64,000 nt of DNA from Collimonas rhizosphaerae (GTDB lineage Bacteria > Pseudomonadota > Gammaproteobacteria > Burkholderiales > Burkholderiaceae_D), in contig NZ_JBANDC010000002.1 of assembly GCF_038896935.1 (NCBI RefSeq), positions 124,001 through 188,000 of the forward strand, read 5' to 3'. The stretch's first letter is position 1; each line of letters starts with the position of its first letter. Both the position numbers and the translations under genes were made by a program. The notes beneath the pieces are model-generated. The model made no database searches, was not told the DNA's origin, and saw only the letters and a program-made list of their open reading frames with translations. Positions 42,548 through 50,182 of the stretch are shown here, piece by piece.

Positions 42548-42615
42548 TTGAACTGCGGATAAGGCAGATTTTCACCGGGCTCTATCGGGCCCTCACTGCA
42601 GCGAGCGAAACTGTC

Positions 42616-43341
42616 ATGACAAATAGAACCATCGAAGCTGCCCCGCAAATGTACGCGCGCATGGGCGGCGTGCTGTACCTGGCAATCATAGTGCTGGGCG
42701 GACTCGCCGAGGGATTCGTCATGAACCGGCTGGTCATGCCGGGCGACGCCGCGGCAACGGCGCATAACATCTTGGCCTCGCCGCTGCTGTGGCGCCTCGG
42801 CGTCGCCGGCAACCTGATCGTACCCTTATGCGCCGTTGCGCTGACGTGGGTGTTTTATCTGCTGCTCAGGCCGGTAAGCAAGCGTTTGGTCCTGCTTTCC
42901 GTATTTTTCAACCTGGTGTCTCTCGCGGTCGAGGCCGTCAGCAAGCTGTTTCTCCTTTTGGTCGAACCCATATTGGGGAATGCCGGCTACCTGAAAGCCT
43001 TTGAACCGAGGCAGCTGCAAGTCCTCGCGGACCTTGCCCTTGCCTCGCATGGCATTGCCTTTAACATCGCCCTGATATTTTTTGGCTGCGGGTGCCTTGT
43101 CGATGGCTACCTGATTTTCAGGTCGGGTTACTTACCCAAGGCAGTAGGCATATTGATGCAACTTGCCGGTCTGGCTTACCTGACTGCCTGTCTTTCCGCA
43201 CTTTTCACCCCGGCGTTTGCAGAACTGATAACGCCCGCCATCCTGGTTCTGCCATTGGTCGGCGAATCGTCATTGTGCCTATGGCTTCTTGCAAAGGGAG
43301 TAAATATCGCCAAGTGGAACGAGCGAATAAGCGCAGGCTAA
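42616..43341 (+). CDS. DUF4386 family membrane protein
   Basis: 241 residues with six predicted membrane helices. Opening QMYARMGGVLYLAIIVLGGLAEGFV and the central DLALASHGIAFNIALIFFGCGCLVDGYLI and GYLPKAVGILM are DUF4386 wording. Function unknown. Convergent with the quinone reductase gene (6 nt between stops). Composition is slightly less GC-rich than core genes around it. Confidence 0.88.
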   Translation: MTNRTIEAAPQMYARMGGVLYLAIIVLGGLAEGFVMNRLVMPGDAAATAHNILASPLLWRLGVAGNLIVPLCAVALTWVFYLLLRPVSKRLVLLSVFFNLVSLAVEAVSKLFLLLVEPILGNAGYLKAFEPRQLQVLADLALASHGIAFNIALIFFGCGCLVDGYLIFRSGYLPKAVGILMQLAGLAYLTACLSALFTPAFAELITPAILVLPLVGESSLCLWLLAKGVNIAKWNERISAG

Positions 43342-43347
43342 GCCAGC

Positions 43348-44124
43348 TTATGCAGTATGCGCGGCAAACCCCGTCAGATCCGGCGCGACATCCGGCCGCA
43401 ACGTGAGCTCAGGGATGTTGTACGCGCCGGAATTTTGCGGGCGGAATGGTATCGGTGCAGTCTTCCAGAGATCGTCAAGACGCTGGCCGAGCGCATCGCG
43501 GATCTTCGCAAATCGTGCGTCGTCAGTCCGCCCTGTGCGATAGACCACGAACGGCGGCAAGACGTCAAAACCAGGGTAATACAGCACCCCATGGTGAATG
43601 GGGAACAAAACATCGTCTATTGGGCCATTGATGCCCCGTGCGCTGTAATGCGATTCCCAGCCACCCGTAGTAACGATCAGCATGGCACGTTTCCCCGCCA
43701 GCGTGCCTTCTCCATAGCGGTCGCCCCAGCGTGCATCGGAGTGTTCTCCAATACCGTATGCAAAGCCGTAGGCATAGACACGCTCTACCCAACCCTTGAG
43801 GATCGCCGGCATCGAGAACCACCACAGAGGGAACTGCAAGATGACAGCGTCGGCCCAGCGCAGCTTGTCTTGTTCGAGCGCGATGTCCTTGCTCTGCAAG
43901 CCATGTTCGAACGCACGCCTGGAGTCAAGCGACGGATCGAAGCGTGCATTTGCGTGCCGATCCGTGCTGTCGTCGGCGTCGAGCGATGCTTTCCATTTCA
44001 TGGCATACAGGTCTGAAACCTGGACGACATGCCCGGCATCCTCAAGGTGTTTCACCGAGAAGTTTTTCAGCGAGCCGTTCAAGGACTTTGGTTCGGGATG
44101 GGCGTAGACGAGAAGAACATTCAT
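43348..44124 (-). CDS. NAD(P)H:quinone oxidoreductase, flavodoxin-like (MdaB/NQO1 type)
   Basis: 258 residues from the ATG at 44124 (frame open for nine more codons upstream). Flavodoxin-like fold: MNVLLVYAHPEPKSLNGSL binds FMN or FAD phosphate, then ADAVILQFPLWWFSMPAILKGW and a LIVTTGGWESHYSARG loop. Such enzymes reduce quinones by two electrons, protecting against redox cycling. Divergent from a LysR regulator with a clear palindrome between them, so probably induced by its own substrates. Confidence 0.9.
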   Translation of the reverse strand: MNVLLVYAHPEPKSLNGSLKNFSVKHLEDAGHVVQVSDLYAMKWKASLDADDSTDRHANARFDPSLDSRRAFEHGLQSKDIALEQDKLRWADAVILQFPLWWFSMPAILKGWVERVYAYGFAYGIGEHSDARWGDRYGEGTLAGKRAMLIVTTGGWESHYSARGINGPIDDVLFPIHHGVLYYPGFDVLPPFVVYRTGRTDDARFAKIRDALGQRLDDLWKTAPIPFRPQNSGAYNIPELTLRPDVAPDLTGFAAHTA

Positions 44125-44173
44125 GGTTGCGCTTTCAATGATGAGGAACAAGCAGCTTAGGCTCCGCTCAGGT

Positions 44174-44197
44174 ATATTGAAAATGAATTCTCAATAT
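44174..44197 (+). promoter_or_regulatory. Candidate LysR operator between the quinone reductase and its regulator
   Basis: ATATTGA-N10-TCAATAT, a perfect 7-bp interrupted palindrome with a LysR-like T-N11-A core, 13 nt before the regulator start and about 50 nt before the reductase start. Confidence 0.55.
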
Positions 44198-44210
44198 TCC
44201 AGGTATTACT

Positions 44211-45104
44211 ATGAATAATCTCAGACGACTCGACCTGAACCTGCTGGTAACGCTGGATGTCCTGCTTTCGGAACACAACGTGACCCGTGCGGCGCAACGC
44301 CTGAATTTTTCCCAGCCATCGATAAGCGTTCATCTCGCTAAACTGCGGGATATCTTCGGAGACCCGCTGCTGCTGCCTGGGCCAAGGGGAATGCGGCCCA
44401 CCGCGAGAGCCGACGAGTTGCGCGAACCATTGCGACAGGCACTGGACGCACTTGCGCACGCGGTGTCGCCTGCCAGCCCTTTTGATCCGGCCAAGGCCAG
44501 TCATACCTGGCGCGTCGCCGCCACCGACTATGGCGAATCGACGATCGTACTGCCCGCCCTGGGCGGCTTGCGCTCGGCGGCGCCTGGCACCCGGCTGGCG
44601 GTGCTTGAACTTGTTCCGCCCCGCATAGCCAGGCAAGCGGAACAGGGCGAGATCGATCTTGCTTTTCATACCAGCGAAGGCGCTCCGCCGGGCTTGCGGC
44701 GCCGGGCGCTCTTTACCGAGCGATATGTCCTGGCGGGGCGCGTAGGTCATCCGCGTTTGAAAAAGCGTCCAACGCTTTCTCAATTCTGCAAGCTCGATCA
44801 CGTGATCGTATCGCCGGATGGCGGGGGATTCCATGGCGTCACCGATGAAGCGCTGGCGGAGGCCGGCCTGGCGCGCCGCGTAGTGCTTTCCGTTCCGCAT
44901 TTCCTGTTTGTCGGGTCCGTGCTGGCGAGCACTGACATGGTGGCGATGCTGCCCGCGCGCCTGGTCCGCGACGCCAGCGAGCTGCAGGTTGTCGAGCCGC
45001 CTGTCGAGGTGCCAGGCTACGAGATGGCCATGCTCTGGCATGAACGCTGCCATCGCGACCCCGCGCATCAATGGCTGCGCGAGTACATCGCGAATTCGGT
45101 GTGA
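44211..45104 (+). CDS. LysR-family regulator (NodD/LeuO-like subgroup)
   Basis: 297 residues. Opening NNLRRLDLNLLVTLDVLLSE is the signature of the LysR subgroup that includes LeuO and NodD; helix-turn-helix NVTRAAQRLNFSQPSISVHL, and LPGPRGMRPTARADEL before the linker. Effector domain normal to the end. Divergent from the quinone reductase, its likely target. Confidence 0.93.
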   Translation: MNNLRRLDLNLLVTLDVLLSEHNVTRAAQRLNFSQPSISVHLAKLRDIFGDPLLLPGPRGMRPTARADELREPLRQALDALAHAVSPASPFDPAKASHTWRVAATDYGESTIVLPALGGLRSAAPGTRLAVLELVPPRIARQAEQGEIDLAFHTSEGAPPGLRRRALFTERYVLAGRVGHPRLKKRPTLSQFCKLDHVIVSPDGGGFHGVTDEALAEAGLARRVVLSVPHFLFVGSVLASTDMVAMLPARLVRDASELQVVEPPVEVPGYEMAMLWHERCHRDPAHQWLREYIANSV

Positions 45105-45150
45105 TCCGGCACATCACCTCGCCGAAGTGACAATATGCAATCTCGACAAA

Positions 45151-45179
45151 CAGCGCACACTTTTCAAAAGTGTGCGCTG
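45151..45179. terminator. 29-bp near-perfect palindrome, probable shared terminator
   Basis: CAGCGCACACTTTT and AAAAGTGTGCGCTG flank a single C. It sits between the stops of the LysR gene (plus) and the DUF4382 gene (minus). No long T run follows on either side, so it is either a weak bidirectional terminator or a protein site. Confidence 0.55.
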
Positions 45180-45196
45180 GGTTCCGGCAGGAACGA

Positions 45197-46411
45197 TTAA
45201 GGCGTCAGCGTGAAGTTGATAGCAGGCTGGTTACCCGTCGTGACGTTTACCGATAGATTTGATTGAGTTACATAACCATTCGCCGAGGCTTCAACTACAT
45301 ACTTGCCGGTGCCTGGAGTGGTGTTTGGCTGCGTTGCAAACATGATCGGCAACGCCGCACTATATTGGCCAAGCTGCGGCGCCACGGTGGGCAGGTTTGA
45401 CAATGCATATGCGCCACTTGCCACATCAACGCCCTGATATTTGATTGTCACCGTAGGGCCGGCCGAGAAGCTTTGCTTTGCCGCTACATAGGCAATTTCC
45501 GTTGCGCTAACCGGATTTAACACTACCGTGCCGCTAATAGCGCCTGGAGGCGTGGCGGCTGCTTGCAAATCGATAGGCGTGCTATTGCTGCTGACTACGA
45601 CCGTGCTGGTGGTGCTGGCAACCGGCACCGCGGCAATGACCGCGGTTGCACGGTTGTCCGCAGTAAGCACGACGTCATAGTTGCCCGGCACAAGACGTGC
45701 GAGGAAAAATTCTCCCGTCGCGGCATTGGGCACCGTGGAACGCACTACGACACCGTTCTGCTGCGCAGACACCATGACGTGATTATTCAGCAAGGCAGGG
45801 TTGATGAAACCGTCGATGCCATTCACAACCGTGGGAATCACGGTGATCACCGGTTTCAATGCGTATTTTCCGTTACCCTTGGTCACAACGGATTTGCAGG
45901 CATCGAAGTCGAGTACCAGGTCAGTGCGTTGCCCAGATGCGACGTCAAATTGATTAATCAGCTTGATGCCGCTTTGCACCGCACTTGGCGTATCGAGTGA
46001 AATTTCCGTGCTTGTGCCAGATGGAATCACCGAGTTGGCGAGGCCAGCTCCGGTGTTTGGATCAAGCACCAAACGCAACTGCGTGTAGTGGCCCGCCGTC
46101 AAAGGTGTTTGACCCAAATCTTCCAGAGCGCCATTGGTCAGATTAAGAAGGTTGATTTTGCGTGCAGGGGTCAACGTGATATCGGCCCAGCCAGCATCGT
46201 TTTCGTTGGCAGTTGCGCTTTGATGCACGCGGACTTTGTTAACGGTGACATTGACCGCATCAAATCCACAGGACGGCGCATCGGTCATCGCCACGCCCAA
46301 CGTCCCGGTCCCAGCCGCCGGGGCTCCATCGCCACCGCCGCCGCAGGACGCGAGCAATACAACTGTCGACATAGCGCCGAATGAGCATAGCGTACGTAAA
46401 GAATTTTTCAT
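45197..46411 (-). CDS. DUF4382 domain lipoprotein with carboxypeptidase-regulatory-like repeats
   Basis: 404 residues from the ATG at 46411, which has AAGGAGAC upstream. Lipoprotein signal with lipobox LLASC (followed by GGGGDG), so probably outer-membrane anchored. DUF4382 follows (LGVAMTDAPSCGFDAVNVTV, KINLLNLTNGALEDLGQTPL, YTQLRLVLD), then beta-sandwich repeats (ATGEFFLARLVPGNYDVVLTA, ISGTVVLNPV). Surface or periplasmic; possibly adhesive or structural. Ribosome binding site contains AGGAGAC. Confidence 0.88.
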   Translation of the reverse strand: MKNSLRTLCSFGAMSTVVLLASCGGGGDGAPAAGTGTLGVAMTDAPSCGFDAVNVTVNKVRVHQSATANENDAGWADITLTPARKINLLNLTNGALEDLGQTPLTAGHYTQLRLVLDPNTGAGLANSVIPSGTSTEISLDTPSAVQSGIKLINQFDVASGQRTDLVLDFDACKSVVTKGNGKYALKPVITVIPTVVNGIDGFINPALLNNHVMVSAQQNGVVVRSTVPNAATGEFFLARLVPGNYDVVLTADNRATAVIAAVPVASTTSTVVVSSNSTPIDLQAAATPPGAISGTVVLNPVSATEIAYVAAKQSFSAGPTVTIKYQGVDVASGAYALSNLPTVAPQLGQYSAALPIMFATQPNTTPGTGKYVVEASANGYVTQSNLSVNVTTGNQPAINFTLTP

Positions 46412-46600
46412 TTTATGTCTCCTTGTAATTATGGATATACGGCGTATTGAGCGCCGCTCAGAATGTGGTTTCAGTAGCAACAATTCTTGTATAACCACAA
46501 ACAGGCCACTGAGTTACCGAGGCAAAAAGGACATTATTTACAGAGCTGGATGCACCGCATGGCTCCTCGTCTAAGCGATGTTCCCGTGCCACGCAAATTT

Positions 46601-46879
46601 TTATTGCGTAGCTTTAAGCGTATGCGCCTTTCCTTTATTCGTTTTTTTGTGGGTTAAACCCTTTTGATTCGCGCGGTCCGCTGAACGTTGCAGGCCCTTG
46701 TCGCGATCCGCGGCATTTGCTCCATTAGTGTTTTTCATGCCCTCACTGCTGATGTGCTGTGAAGAGGCGCCACCGAAATGTGTGCCGCCTCCGCCCCCGC
46801 CCCCGCCACGAGCAAAAGTGGTGACACTAGCACTGGCCAGAAGTATGGCGGCGCCGATTATGCATGCATTTTTAAACAT
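46601..46879 (-). CDS. Small exported glycine-rich protein
   Basis: 92 residues from the ATG at 46879 (GAGGAAAG upstream); the longer frame has no ribosome binding site. Signal peptide about 1-23 (IIGAAILLASASVTTFA), then a run of nine glycines, and a basic, N- and K-rich tail ending TLKATQ. Low complexity after the signal. No recognised family. One of a cluster of small exported proteins from 46.6 to 50.6 kb. Confidence 0.7.
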   Translation of the reverse strand: MFKNACIIGAAILLASASVTTFARGGGGGGGGTHFGGASSQHISSEGMKNTNGANAADRDKGLQRSADRANQKGLTHKKTNKGKAHTLKATQ

Positions 46880-47116
46880 GTTCTTTCCTCTTTTATAAAA
46901 TTGAATTGCCTTATGCATGGCTTCGAATAAGCGAGAAATATCAGGCATGCGCATTATTGACACTACAACTCTGTTAGTACTCAAATTCGATGAAAAGTTG
47001 ACGTCTTATGCGCATTAGATGTATCAAATTGTTTCAGAACGATGCTCTTCCGATATCAAGCACTACTTATGTTCCCTAGCCTGACGGCGATAAAACCCGG
47101 CATCACAGACGCTGAC

Positions 47117-47153
47117 TTGTAAACTATTGTGAATTGCTACAAACCGTTTACAA
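47117..47153 (+). promoter_or_regulatory. Interrupted palindrome TTGTAAAC-N21-GTTTACAA
   Basis: Perfect 8-bp arms 21 bp apart, with a third similar half-site CTACAAACC in between. It is the only ordered feature I see in the 357-bp region between the two divergent small exported-protein genes (46880-47236), 84 nt ahead of the lipoprotein start, and may be an operator for one or both. Confidence 0.45.
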
Positions 47154-47236
47154 ATGCCAACAACCGCGTTAGTCAATATGCCAAAATGAGCGCGATTTAA
47201 TTAAAGGTCCATCATTCAAGTAAAAGGAAAAGAAAC

Positions 47237-47404
47237 ATGAAGAAGCTTTTTGCACTATCCGCTTTTATCGTATTAACCTTACAAGGTTGTGCTGTTTATG
47301 GGCCAGACTACCCCGATGCCGTAGTGGCCCCGCAAGGCCGCGCACAAGGCGGCCCTGGCAACGGTTTTTGTCCGCCAGGACAAGCAAAAAAGGGGAATTG
47401 CTAA
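47237..47404 (+). CDS. Small lipoprotein, 55 residues
   Basis: Starts MKKLFALSAFIVLTLQGC: a complete lipoprotein signal with lipobox LQGC (C18), so the mature protein is 38 residues. The rest is rich in G, P and Q with two more cysteines (FCPPGQAKKGNC). AAGGAAAAG lies upstream. No family recognised. Too short for routine gene calling, but signal, ribosome binding site and cluster context agree. Confidence 0.7.
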   Translation: MKKLFALSAFIVLTLQGCAVYGPDYPDAVVAPQGRAQGGPGNGFCPPGQAKKGNC

Positions 47405-47566
47405 AAAAACATTAATGACGATTGCCCTGCTGGAAATTGAGGGTAATCACGGCAATTTCGGGAGGTTCGGAGCGATCAGCTTTTATACATCCCCACCTCG
47501 CCCGCCGCTAAATAGGGTGCCTTTGACTCAAATTTGCGCTACCCGCAGAAACCAGCATGAAGGCAC

Positions 47567-47630
47567 AAAAAAAGCCCGCGAACCATGCGGCAGCGGGCTG
47601 AATCCAAAACTTGGGAGAGTTGGAGGAGAC
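47567..47630 (-). ncRNA. Small RNA candidate, anti-Shine-Dalgarno family copy D
   Basis: Fourth clear family member: 5' end GTCTCCTCCAACTCTCCC at 47630, then TTTTGGATTCA, hairpin GCCCGC/GCGGGC (47574-47598) and seven Ts (47567-47573). About 64 nt. It is 30 kb from copies A and B but keeps the same order and spacing. The rest of 47405-47813 shows no gene. Confidence 0.65.
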
Positions 47631-47636
47631 ATGTCC

Positions 47637-47664
47637 AATGTAGTGCAGTCAAACCAATTCCCAA
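47637..47664 (-). promoter_or_regulatory. Promoter of small RNA copy D
   Basis: On the minus strand: -10 TACATT (47637-47642) 6 nt before the start, and -35 TTGGGA (47659-47664) with a 16-nt spacer. Weaker than at copies A and B but at the same distance. Confidence 0.5.
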
Positions 47665-47813
47665 TGCCCATTTACAGTTATTTGCAGCAACTACAGTTAC
47701 ATACATCAGCGAAATACAAAAATCTCTCAGACCAGTACATTTGTTGGGTAAGCGTAGAACTTTGAAATCAATTGAGGCTCTGACATGAACAGCGTCTGAA
47801 CTAGGAGAGAAAC

Positions 47814-48116
47814 ATGACCCAGACAACGTGGAAGCCGCATGCCCAGCATGGCGAGTTAAGCAGCAAGGATCGAGATCATTTACCTGAGAGTGCATTCGCA
47901 TTTTCAAAACAGCGCAAAGAACCTATGACCGATGCCTCACATGTCAGGAATGCGCTGGCGCGGTTTGATCAGGTAGATGACGTATCTGACGCTGAACGTG
48001 AAATCGCGTTCGAAAATATCAAGGCAGCAGCCAAGCATTTTGGCGTCGAGATGACGGAAACGAGCTGGAAGGAACTTGGTAAAAAACCTCATACCAAAAA
48101 TCCGTCTCACAAATAG
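47814..48116 (+). CDS. Small basic protein of the DUF6582 type
   Basis: 100 residues; AGGAGAG upstream of the ATG. The segment LPESAFAFSKQRKEPMTDASHVRNALARFDQV is the family signature, seen also in phage and plasmid proteins, followed by SDAEREIAFENIKAAAKHFGVEMTE and a lysine-rich end. Cytoplasmic, function unknown; family recalled from memory. Confidence 0.72.
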   Translation: MTQTTWKPHAQHGELSSKDRDHLPESAFAFSKQRKEPMTDASHVRNALARFDQVDDVSDAEREIAFENIKAAAKHFGVEMTETSWKELGKKPHTKNPSHK

Positions 48117-48153
48117 GCGCAATGGATAAGGTGATCGGACGCCCCGCAAAACC

Positions 48154-48540
48154 GTGGGCGGTGTGGCTGTAAGCAGCATTCTTGCAAAATTATTCACGAC
48201 TCCTATACTGAAAAACACCAGTGCAACCGTAACCTGCCTCATGATCGGCGCGTTGCTGGCGCCAGTCGCAAACTATGCAGCCGACTATTCGTCGACTCAG
48301 GAAAAACCGGTGACGATAGTCAAGGATTCTGTCATCACAACAAAGATAAAGAGCAAGTTGACGGCAGAGAAACTGACCTTCGTGAAGGATATAAAAGTCG
48401 ACACCGACAATGACGGCGTCGTGACGCTGAGCGGTAAAGTCGCCACTCAGGAACAAGCCGACAAGGTGGCGCCGATTGCGCGCGATACCGAGGGCGTCAA
48501 GTCGGTGAACAACGATCTCAAAATCACAGGCGCTCCTTAA
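48154..48540 (+). CDS. Exported BON-domain protein (OsmY-like)
   Basis: 128 residues from a GTG; the exact start is uncertain because no ribosome binding site stands out. Signal-like stretch TVTCLMIGALLAPVANYA, then one BON domain (about 55-126: VKDSVITTKIKSKLTAE, VDTDNDGVVTLSGKVATQEQADKV, VKSVNNDLKI). BON proteins bind membranes or phospholipids in the periplasm and are commonly osmotic- or stress-induced. OsmY has two BON domains, this has one. Confidence 0.88.
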   Translation: MGGVAVSSILAKLFTTPILKNTSATVTCLMIGALLAPVANYAADYSSTQEKPVTIVKDSVITTKIKSKLTAEKLTFVKDIKVDTDNDGVVTLSGKVATQEQADKVAPIARDTEGVKSVNNDLKITGAP

Positions 48541-48705
48541 CCGGCCCCGACAACATCTATCCAGATTGTGTGCTTGGAAATTTTATCCTGCGGTGCGCAC
48601 TTCGACTGAAGCCTGACTGCTTCGCACATATTTCAACGCCTTGCTAGCGCGAGGTACGTTTTTTTTCGGCACGCGATATGCCAACCAATCTTTAATGGAG
48701 GCCAT

Positions 48706-48885
48706 ATGTTAAGTAAACAGATACTTATCACGACGGTTATCGTGGGAACCGTCTTGGCTGGCTGCAAGAAAACTGATGAGATAACGCCGCGAGATGCACC
48801 AATGCAAGCCCCGACTCCACAAGCCGCATCGGCTCCGTCCACGCCTGGCGCAGCGGGCAATGCTAGTGGCAGTGCCTCGTATTAA
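48706..48885 (+). CDS. Small lipoprotein, 59 residues
   Basis: GGAGG ribosome binding site. Signal MLSKQILITTVIVGTVLAGC with lipobox LAGC (C20); mature part 40 residues, rich in A, P, S and T, ending GSASY. No recognised family. The P/A-rich mature part is what an envelope spacer would look like. Not reported by long-frame gene searching, but the start and signal are convincing. Confidence 0.7.
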   Translation: MLSKQILITTVIVGTVLAGCKKTDEITPRDAPMQAPTPQAASAPSTPGAAGNASGSASY

Positions 48886-48915
48886 ACAGGCAGGTGTTCA
48901 TGGAGAGATTTAACA

Positions 48916-49467
48916 ATGAATACGATCACAATCATGCTGGTGATACTCGGCCTGTCTTCTTCTGCGTTGGCGCAATCGTCCCCGACTCCGCCAGAAATAC
49001 CGGACGAAACGCAACCGATGCCTCCTGGAATAAAACGGCCGCCGACGCCTGCTCCGACGCCTCCAACGCCATCTGCAACACAGCCTGAATCGCAACCTAT
49101 GGCATCGCAGCCTCCTGCGATCCGCGCGCAGCCCAAATCCAAGAACGGCTTTACCTATTTGTGCGGCGGCGTCGGTTTGGATGAATCCACCTACATGAAG
49201 CGCACAGCAAAAGAATATGACCTGATGTCGACTTTTTCCTCGCGGGGTGGCAGTTATCTAGCCGATGTCAATATCGATATTTCGGACAAGAGCGGCAAAG
49301 CAAGGTTGCAAACGACATGTTCTGGTCCCATATTGCTGATCAAATTTCCGAGTGCCGGTACCTATCGCATTCGTGCGGAAGTAGGTGGTGAGGTACAGAC
49401 AAAAATCGCTCGAGTGCAGGCGAAACGCAGTCCCCATTCAGTAGTTTTTGTTTGGCCCGCCAACTAA
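48916..49467 (+). CDS. Exported hypothetical protein with proline-rich linker
   Basis: 183 residues. Signal peptide about 1-19 (ending SSALA), a 55-residue segment dominated by P, T, S and Q (about 20-75), then a beta-rich domain (GFTYLCGGVGLDE, SYLADVNIDISDKSGKAR, PSAGTYRIRAEVGGEVQ) that looks like a small carboxypeptidase-regulatory or Ig-like fold. Starts 30 nt after the 59-residue lipoprotein gene, so likely one transcript. Function unknown. Confidence 0.75.
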   Translation: MNTITIMLVILGLSSSALAQSSPTPPEIPDETQPMPPGIKRPPTPAPTPPTPSATQPESQPMASQPPAIRAQPKSKNGFTYLCGGVGLDESTYMKRTAKEYDLMSTFSSRGGSYLADVNIDISDKSGKARLQTTCSGPILLIKFPSAGTYRIRAEVGGEVQTKIARVQAKRSPHSVVFVWPAN

Positions 49468-49574
49468 GAGCCCGCTGAGTGTAGGGAAATTGAAAATTTG
49501 AGCGCCGACAGGTGGCTCAGATCAACACAAATACAGCCGTAATTTCCTGTCCCGGGTCAGGCACGCATTTACAT

Positions 49575-49636
49575 AAAAAAAGCCCGCAGATCCTTGTGGA
49601 CCGGGCCAGTTTGGCTATCGGGAACCAGCCAAACAA
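49575..49636 (-). ncRNA. Small RNA candidate with two hairpins
   Basis: On the minus strand, a perfect 8-bp hairpin GTTTGGCT/AGCCAAAC (49609-49634, loop GGTTCCCGAT) is followed by a second, imperfect hairpin GCCCG..CGGGC (49582-49606) and seven Ts (49575-49581). About 62 nt. It has a well-spaced promoter but lacks the GTCTCC 5' end, so it is a separate type. No credible gene lies in 49468-50029. Confidence 0.6.
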
Positions 49637-49642
49637 TATTTC

Positions 49643-49671
49643 ACTTTAGAGATACCTAAAGAGAAATGCAA
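49643..49671 (-). promoter_or_regulatory. Promoter of the two-hairpin small RNA
   Basis: On the minus strand: -35 TTGCAT (49666-49671), 17-nt spacer, -10 TAAAGT (49643-49648); predicted start near 49636, just before the first hairpin. Confidence 0.6.
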
Positions 49672-50029
49672 ATGACATTAGCATTCGCCCCTTCTTCGCC
49701 TCCTGTTCCTTCTGACACCCGATCCAGGCAGGACGATAGAGATCCATCAGCGCAACTTGCTGAACCATCCGGAATTGCGCAAGACCAACTTTTAAATATA
49801 TCTGCACCATCGAACATTTGAGAAACGCTGTGGACGTGTGGTCCAATTTTTGGATAGTAGAGCATTGAAGTTACGCCCACATTGGCAGAAAAGTTGCACA
49901 CTTTTCCAAAGCCTTGAGATCGCATACAGCGCGGTAATCAAAACTTACAAGCGATACAAAACTGAATCACCTGCAGAACGTCTTGGGTGGCAACATATTC
50001 CTTATGTCATTCAATGAAAAGAGATCAGC

Positions 50030-50155
50030 ATGAAAAAGCTCATTAGCATAGTGGCAATCGGACTTGTTCTCAGCACAGCATTATCCGGATGTATCGTCGT
50101 ACCGGTTGGTGGTGGAGGTTATTATCACCATCACGATTATTACTATGGTCGCTGA
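50030..50155 (+). CDS. Very small lipoprotein, 41 residues
   Basis: MKKLISIVAIGLVLSTALSGC is a textbook lipoprotein signal (C21). The mature part is only 21 residues: hydrophobic IVVPVGGGG followed by YYHHHDYYYGR, a cluster of histidines and tyrosines that could bind metal. AAGAGA upstream. Related small lipoproteins with G/Y/H-rich ends are common in Burkholderiales. 27 nt ahead of the next gene, probably one transcript. Confidence 0.7.
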   Translation: MKKLISIVAIGLVLSTALSGCIVVPVGGGGYYHHHDYYYGR

Positions 50156-50182
50156 TACGGCGTTTCCTAAAAGGTGACGAAC

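Noticed and set aside
42290..42562. 90-residue plus-strand frame
   Set aside because: Runs through two terminator hairpins and begins without a ribosome binding site.
47415..47765. 116-residue plus-strand frame across small RNA copy D
   Set aside because: Covers the A run and hairpin of a well-formed minus-strand small RNA and has no ribosome binding site.
49646..49925. Two overlapping minus-strand frames of 66 and 89 residues
   Set aside because: No start signal, no family similarity, and they contain the promoter of the two-hairpin small RNA.
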